Below are positions 57,847 through 64,000 of a DNA stretch of 64,000 nucleotides, one piece after another. Source of the DNA: Anaeramoeba flamelloides (taxonomy: Eukaryota; Metamonada; Anaeramoebidae); NCBI GenBank assembly GCA_027625915.1, contig JANTQA010000029.1:8060001-8124000 (forward strand), in the 5' to 3' direction. The notes beneath the pieces were generated by a model. That model saw nothing but the letters and a program-made list of their open reading frames with translations. It was not told the origin of the DNA and ran no database searches. Position numbers and translations under genes: made by a program. Each line of letters begins with the position of its first letter. Positions within the stretch are counted from its first letter, which is position 1.

Positions 57847-60014
57847 CGTTATCTTTTTTATAATTAGTAGTTGTTGTATTTTCATTATTAATATTGTTTT
57901 TCTCGTCAGTATCAAATTGTTTATTAATAAAAAAACTTATTAAAAATTTTTCATTTAAATTAAATTTATTTGGCAATTTGTTGTAAGATACCGAAAAAAA
58001 AATACAAAAAAATAAAACATAAATCATTTTTTGATTCGAAAATATTTTACTTAAATTTGAAGATAGATCCAAAAAATAATTATTCTTCTGTAAAGTTATT
58101 AATAATTGTTTATCAAAATTTAAATTCAGAATTAAAATTTTTATTAATAGAATGATTATTTTATAGTTGTTTTCATTTTTTATTAAATATAAAACCCAAT
58201 AAGAATCAAAATGTTTAAAGATCAGATCACTTGTTTTAGTATCGTTTTGATAATAATCAATTAAAAATATTATTTGTTCTAATAATAATTTTTTAATTAA
58301 TTTTTGATTTTTATGCAAAATTTTATTATTGTTAAGGGTGTTGTTGCAAGTATTTTTGTTAAATAGTCTCTTCTTTTTTTCGGTTTTTAAAAAAAAATTT
58401 AATATTAGATTGGAAAAAAAAATTATATTTTTTTCATTTAAAAATTTTTGATAAATTAATCTTAAGTTCAGTAAAATTTGAGATCTGATTTCTTTTTCCA
58501 AATTTTTTTCTAAAAAAATATAAAACAGATATTTGATATACTTTAATTTTCTAAATTGATAGATATTAAAATCAATAAAATTATTATTAATTAAAAATAA
58601 TTGTAAATTCTGATAAAATTTTATTTGGATTTCTTTATTTAATGATTTCCAAAATATCCTGCTCATTATTATTTTTTTCATTGCATTATTATTTTTTACA
58701 AGTGAGATTCTTGGATTCTTGAAATTGATGCCTATCAATTGAAATAATAAATTTAATATTTTAAAATTAATAAAGCTATGCTTATGATTGATTAATATAT
58801 ATAACAATAATTTATATCCATTAATTTTTTCGAATTCTCTCAAGTTTTTTAAATTGGATAATAAATTAATTAATGTTTCGACTAGTTTGATTAATAAATC
58901 ATTTGAATCTGATTTCTCGATTAAATATAAAAGAATGGAGATGCCACCTATTTTACTTATTTGATCAGGAACACTTTGGTTATTTTGGTATATATTTAAT
59001 TTCCCATAAAGGGTGCAATTTGGTTTACCATTTATTGAAGATGTATTCAACAAGATATATTTTTTGTTATTCCTAATAATGTAATTGTTGATTCTGTTGT
59101 TAATACTATTACTGATGATATCGTTTATTATTATATCGGTTCCTTCATTGCTATTGATGTTGCTGCTATTATTGATGTTATTTGTATTTTTGCTAGTGGT
59201 GGTTGTGTTGCTTTCGTTGTTATTGGTGTTGTTATTTTTGATGTTGCTTTTTTCATTATTGTTGCTTTCGTTTATGTTGCTGTTGTTGTTTCCAAGGCTG
59301 TTATTGGGATTATTCTCTGGTTGATTGTTGGTATGATGATATTTTTTTAATTCTATTTTTGATAAATAATATGAGAAAATAATTTTTTCATTCAATAATG
59401 GGATTTGTACATTTTTAAAATCAAAAATATTACTTAATTCTTTAGTATTTTTATTAGAAAAGGAAATTATTTTTCCATAATCAATTAAGTTCAAGTTTTG
59501 GTAATCCTTTATTGGGTTTAAAAATGAACTTTTATAATTGTCAAACAATAAAAACAAAGTAATGATATCCTTAATTAATAAATTGGAATTGTATAAATGT
59601 AAGCTATTCAATTTCCATTTGAATCCATTTTTATTTTCTTTTCTTGGCTTGTGCGTGCCAATTATAATTAATGTTTTTTTATTTGAAGAAAAATTAATTG
59701 GTTCTTGGATTTTGATTGATTGTTTGAAAATTCCATTAATAAATAATGAATAAACATCATTTTGAAAACGATAATGGTTATGCACAAATACTAAGTGATA
59801 CCATTTTTTTAATTCAAATTGAAATTCGTCAAAACAATAAGTTTTGGAATCAATTTTAAGGCACATTTTTTTTTTCGAATTAATATATAAAATGATTTTT
59901 AATTTATCTTCAATTGAATTAATTTGTAAGATTTGAATATTAATTTTTTTTTCGCTATTATTATTTGTAGTGTTGCTATTAGTATTATTTTTATTTTTAT
60001 TATTTTTATTTTTA

Positions 60015-60067
<53 letters not shown>

Positions 60068-63000
60068 ATTATAATAATTATTATTATCTTCATCATCATC
60101 TTCTTCTTCTTCTTCATTGCTATTTCTGGTGGTTGTTGTATCAATAATTGAATCGATTGAGAATAAACAAAGAAAAGAATAAGAGGGTATTGGGTTAAAG
60201 GGGCAATCTTGAATTTTTAAATAACTATAAGAATCTACACGATATAAATCAAATTCAATATTTGAAGGTATTTTATTACCAACACTTATCTTGTTTAAAA
60301 TGTCTACTGAGAGTTCGTTTATTTTATTTTCCTTATTAATTATTAATTGAAATAATGATCTTAATTCTTTTAAACTAAAATGATAGATACCTACTGCTTG
60401 AATAATTTTTCTTGTTAATTTGGAAAATTTATTTTTAATATTATTATGGGATTGATCAATATTTGATTGACTTTTTTGAAGTGTATTATTATTGGTGTCT
60501 TTAAGTAAAAAATTGTCTTTAAAAATATTTGGATATTTGTTTATTAAAAAATAACTAATTTGAACAGATGCAATTTTTTCAGTGTTATATCTTGAATTTT
60601 TAATCAAATTCCAAATATTTTTTAAAATGTGATAACGAATATTCTCGTTTTTAATATAGTTAATTATTTCTAATGTTATTTCAATGGTTTTTGGGTTATA
60701 AATTTTTAAATTATTTGATACCGTATCAAAATCTATCAAATAATCATTCTCATCGGATTCCTTTTCTACTTTATTAATATCCCGATGGTTATCCTTTTTA
60801 TTCAGCTTATTTAAGTCGATTGTGGGGAATTTTTCAATGGCCAAGCCAATCAATCTAAAAATGATTAATTGGTTATAATTGGTATTTAATAGATTGGATA
60901 AAATTAAGGCTTCTTTCATAAATGGGGAAATTTCATTGTTAAATTTCATTCTATTGACCAAACACTTCTCGATAGAAGTGGTCAAAGTGTGAAATGCGTT
61001 TTCTATCAAAACAATAATATTCTCCAGCGTGTTATTATCATTCAAATTCAAATCGCTGAGGGTGCTAATAGTATTAATAATACAAATAACTAAGCCATTG
61101 TATTTGGAAAATAATATTTTTGCATTGTGGTTGGATTTTAGAATTTTTTCAATTAATTTTAATAAATTAACTTTGTATTCTATTGAATTTGATAAAGGAC
61201 TTTGATGGAACTCTTCAATTAGCAATACTAATTCTTGGTGTTTTTGGAATTCGTCATGAATAATTAATTGTTCTAATATTTTGAAGGGGTAATCTTCAAA
61301 ATTTAAATTATTGTTTTTAATTAGCCATAAGATTTCCTTTAGCCCCTCTTCAGATCTAAATTTTGTACAGTAAATTTTTGATTGGGTTAGCATTGAGATT
61401 AAATTTTCCATTATTAAATTAAAGATTTTTTCATTTAATTCTTTATTTTTGGTTTTAATTTTATAATCATTATCTTTTATAATAATGGAATTATTAGTTT
61501 TATTTTTAACAGTGGTTTTATTTGTTATATTTGTACCTCTGGTATTATTATTATTATTATTGTTGTTGTTGTTGCCATTGTTGTCGTTATTGTTATTAAT
61601 CGATTTTTTTTTTTGATGTGAATAAAATTTTAACCAAAAAATTAATTTATTTAATAATCCATTATCATATAATATTGAATGATATCTATTGTCTATTTCT
61701 AAAAGTTTAAAGGTTAAGGAAAATATTAAAATAATTATTTCTTTGGAAGAAGTCTTTTCTAATAATTCAAAAATGATTTTAATTAGATCAATCGGAATAT
61801 CAACGATTGTTAAAGAAATTTGTTCAATTATTTTAAAAATGTTTCCTCTGATCTTGGGATCCATTTTTTCAACATTTAATAAAAAATTTTGGAAAGTTTC
61901 AATTTTTGTAAATATATAATAATTATTCGAATTTGAATTTAATATTCCTAATATTGAATCTAAAAGTATTTTACAAATTGTATTTTTATTTTGAGGTTTT
62001 AAACTAGAATTTGTGTTGACATTTATTGTATTGGTGGTGGTGGTGGTGGTGGTTGTTGTTATTGTTGTAGTATTGGTGATAGATCCGGCGGTGGTGATAA
62101 TATTTGTATTATTCGTGGATATTTTTAAAAAAAGGTGTTCAATTAGTTTCATTCCTTGGATGTTATTGATTAAATAATAATCATTATTGAAATTCTTATT
62201 GTTTAAATTAATTAATTCAATCATCTTGGGATCCAATTCTCCAATATAACAATGTAAAGTTAATTTATTGATAATCTTAGAAATTAAGTCTAAAGTTGTG
62301 TTTCTTAATAAAACAAATTTGTATAAATCTTGTGATAATTTGTCATAATAATTTAAATTTTGAAATTCTATCAAAATGTTTTTCGGGAATTCTTGATATT
62401 TGGATAAGATTTCGAACAATAAAAGTATTGCTGAGTAAAAATGATAACACGAACTAGTAGATAAAAACTGCAACTTATTGGCCAATAATACAATAACTTT
62501 ATTACCAATGATCCATTCCATTAACTTTTGTGGGAAAATACCTTTAATGGCGATCGTGAAAAGTTCTAAACATTGATAACTAATACCACCACTAAAGTAT
62601 TCATAATCTTTTAAAGGCGTGACAATCATTTTTATTAGAGAATCCAAAATACCCAAAGACGCCATTTCGTCCAATGCCTCTCTTAAGTTAAAGCATTTTT
62701 TGAATAAATTAAAAATTAAAAATTCAATTTTTAATATTGGCAAGATTTTTTCATTATAGAACTTTAGATTTTTGTTGTTATTCACATTGTAGTTCGTGTT
62801 TTTGTTTTTATTGTTGTTATTGATGTTGATGTTGTTAGTTTTTTTGTAGTAGTTTGTGTTTTTGTTGTTGTTATTGTTGTTGTTGTTTGTGTTGTTGTCA
62901 GTGCTGTTGTAGTAGTTCGTGTTTTTGTTGTTAGTTGTCGTCTCAGAGATTAAATTTAAATTATCCGTCATACACATTTTAAAAAATTTACCCTCCAAAA

Positions 63001-63996
63001 GGCGAATATTGAAAAACTGGGTTTCTGTAAAATTCTGAAAATTATTTACAAATTTCATTAAAACACCTAAAATCCCAGTCTCAATTATAACCAATAAATT
63101 TAAATAGTTTGTACAGAGCGTGTCAAGAGAACGAAGTAAGGGTAATATTATTGATTTGTTGCTTAATAAGAACTCATAAGAATTCTGATGATTTTGAATA
63201 TTTTTTTGTTGTTCACTATTCTTTTCATTCTTATTAATATGACTTTTGTTCGGGTTCGTTTGTTCTTGACGAAAAAGAAATTCTAACTTTTGAGCAAATA
63301 CACAAGAAATCATTTTTGATCCTTCCAATCTTTTAGTGTTTTAATGAATTACAAATACCGATAAATTAAAATTAAAATAGTAGCTTTTTTCACACTTAGT
63401 TTCGTGAATTTATTTGATCAACCTGAAAAGGCAGTTGGAGTTTCAATTGACGAGATCTAAGTTTGAAGAAAATGCTTCTGAAAAATGAAGTGGAAAAAGA
63501 GAGTACTAATTTAATTTTAATTTATCAGTAAAGGTGTTTGTGGAGTTTAAAAGAAGAAAATAAAAAAAAAAAACAAAAAAAAGGTATTTTGGGGATTAAA
63601 AATCAAGAAAAAAAAAAAAAATGTTGAATGTTACAAATCTAATTCAGGTGGCGAATTGTTAAAACAGAAAGTTTTATCAAACAACAATATTAATTCTGTT
63701 AAAAAGTGATCTTGAGTAAGCTCGTCTGAAGCTTTTAAGTACTCCAACCAAAAATTATGGAGTTTAATAATGGACGGTGGTAAGCATTTTTTTTGTTCTT
63801 TCTCTTTTTCTTTTCCTTTTCCTATTTCTGTTTGGTTGTATACAAGGTTTTCTTTTGGTGTTTGTTCCTTGTTTTGAGAGTTTACATTTTTTAGAGTTGT
63901 TTCATTCAAAGATCTTTTATTTTCTTTCCCATTATTTTTTGAAGAAGAATTTGATTTATTATTTTTGTTTCCCCTTAATCTTTTAAGAAAACTCAT
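47512..63996 (-). CDS. Giant PH-BEACH-WD40 protein (LvsA/WDFY3-like)
   Basis: Proposed exons (minus): 63996-63635, 63329-54194, 50138-49967, 48953-47512, joined in phase to about 3,703 residues. The start MSFLKRLRG is a true ATG near the window edge. Residues ~120-1100 and 1500-2800 are helical armadillo-like stretches broken by poly-Asn. A concanavalin/LamG-like domain sits at ~1150-1380 ([26 protein letters not shown]). A PH-like domain lies at ~2930-3065. The BEACH domain runs ~3108-3382 ([76 protein letters not shown]). WD40 repeats fill the rest ([23 protein letters not shown]). The architecture matches LvsA/WDFY3-type scaffolds of contractile-vacuole, lysosome or autophagy membranes. 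No FYVE finger follows the WD40 repeats, so it is nearer LvsA than animal WDFY3. One intron of 4,055 nt splits the BEACH domain. Confidence 0.9.
48954..49966 (-). other. 1.0-kb intron within the BEACH domain
   Basis: Donor CAAG/GTTTGC at 49967, acceptor ATATAG/ before 48953; the join restores the family-typical [18 protein letters not shown]. It holds long poly-T tracts and a few 'AAATCACA(TA)' direct repeats at 49290-49380, and nothing else I can name. Confidence 0.75.
51400..51910. repeat. Repeat cluster in BEACH intron (CCTAACGAAA family)
   Basis: Several partly inverted blocks: 'AACTAACGAAAGTGTC', 'AAACCTAACGAAAGTGTCC', two copies of 'GCCGTAGAGT', and 'TTTTCGGTT(T/C)ATTTC' in both orientations. 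Related text occurs at 38.76-39.06 and 0.89-1.32 kb. It looks like nested or rearranged copies of one element. Confidence 0.5.
52600..53110 (+). repeat. Dispersed repeat inside the BEACH intron
   Basis: Collinear with 22040-22560. Shared blocks in order are 'TTGATTCTTGATAATAATTC', 'AAAATTTTCTGATCTC', 'TTTTTGATCGAAAAAATTG', 'TTAATCTCGA' and 'AAATTGGTCGTGC'. The copies differ at many positions. Confidence 0.65.
55796..55975 (-). repeat. Poly-Asn ATT/AAT triplet tract in BEACH gene
   Basis: Near-continuous (TTA)n on the plus strand encodes Asn runs of up to 18 residues on the minus strand, punctuated by Asp and Thr. Similar shorter tracts are at ~57800-57845, ~60016-60065 and ~61546-61580. They sit between conserved domains, not within BEACH or WD40. 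Isoleucine-only frames read across them in other frames are not genes. Confidence 0.9.
63330..63634 (-). other. First intron of the BEACH gene
   Basis: 305 nt; donor GATTT/GTAACA, acceptor ACTAAAAG/A. The split Leu codon gives [15 protein letters not shown] in frame, so the short N-terminal frame and the giant frame belong to one protein. It contains poly-A runs and nothing else recognisable. Confidence 0.8.
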
Positions 63997-64000
63997 AAAA

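Noticed and set aside
1-64000. CRISPR arrays, operons, prokaryotic promoters or Shine-Dalgarno sites
   Set aside because: Intron-bearing eukaryotic genes throughout; short tandem repeats here are microsatellites without spacer structure.

Overview
The window is extremely A+T-rich eukaryotic DNA (roughly four fifths A+T by eye). It has GT-AG introns, standard TAA/TGA stops, long poly-Asn, poly-Ser and Lys/Glu tracts, and wide non-coding gaps. The genes are RIC8, Ras, a PX-BAR sorting nexin, RCC1-BTB proteins, PI31 and a giant BEACH protein, all typical of a free-living amoeboid protist. My best guess is an Anaeramoeba-like genome, with an amoebozoan as the alternative. That placement is inference; no rRNA phylogeny was run.

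Layout: a RIC8-type G-alpha regulator (2.3-3.8 kb, minus); a seven-exon Ras GTPase (11.5-13.0 kb, plus); a PX-BAR sorting nexin whose last intron is 3.9 kb (19.4-25.5 kb, plus); a solitary 5S rRNA gene (27.5 kb, minus); an RCC1-BTB-BTB protein (29.4-30.6 kb, minus) and a second, short RCC1 gene (36.5-37.1 kb, minus); the proteasome regulator PI31 (41.3-42.2 kb, plus); a candidate Pol III structured RNA (45.3 kb, minus); and a four-exon LvsA/WDFY3-like BEACH protein of about 3,703 residues filling 47.5-64.0 kb (minus), with a 4.1-kb intron inside the BEACH domain.

Functionally the genes fall into signalling (RIC8, Ras, RCC1-BTB), endosome, lysosome or autophagy traffic (sorting nexin, BEACH) and protein turnover (PI31). 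Nothing suggests an operon or a dedicated gene cluster.

The gaps hold several repeat families: a ~197-bp TA-flanked MITE in four copies; a 938-bp TTAA-flanked element inside one copy of a 1.07-kb repeat whose other copy keeps the empty site; three fold-back elements; and dispersed repeats shared between intergenic DNA and the two giant introns. I found no convincing new multi-gene system. The most novel signals are the two structured RNA candidates, the 7-nt Ras exon, and intron growth by repeats. All splice joins were inferred by eye from frame, phase and family alignment.
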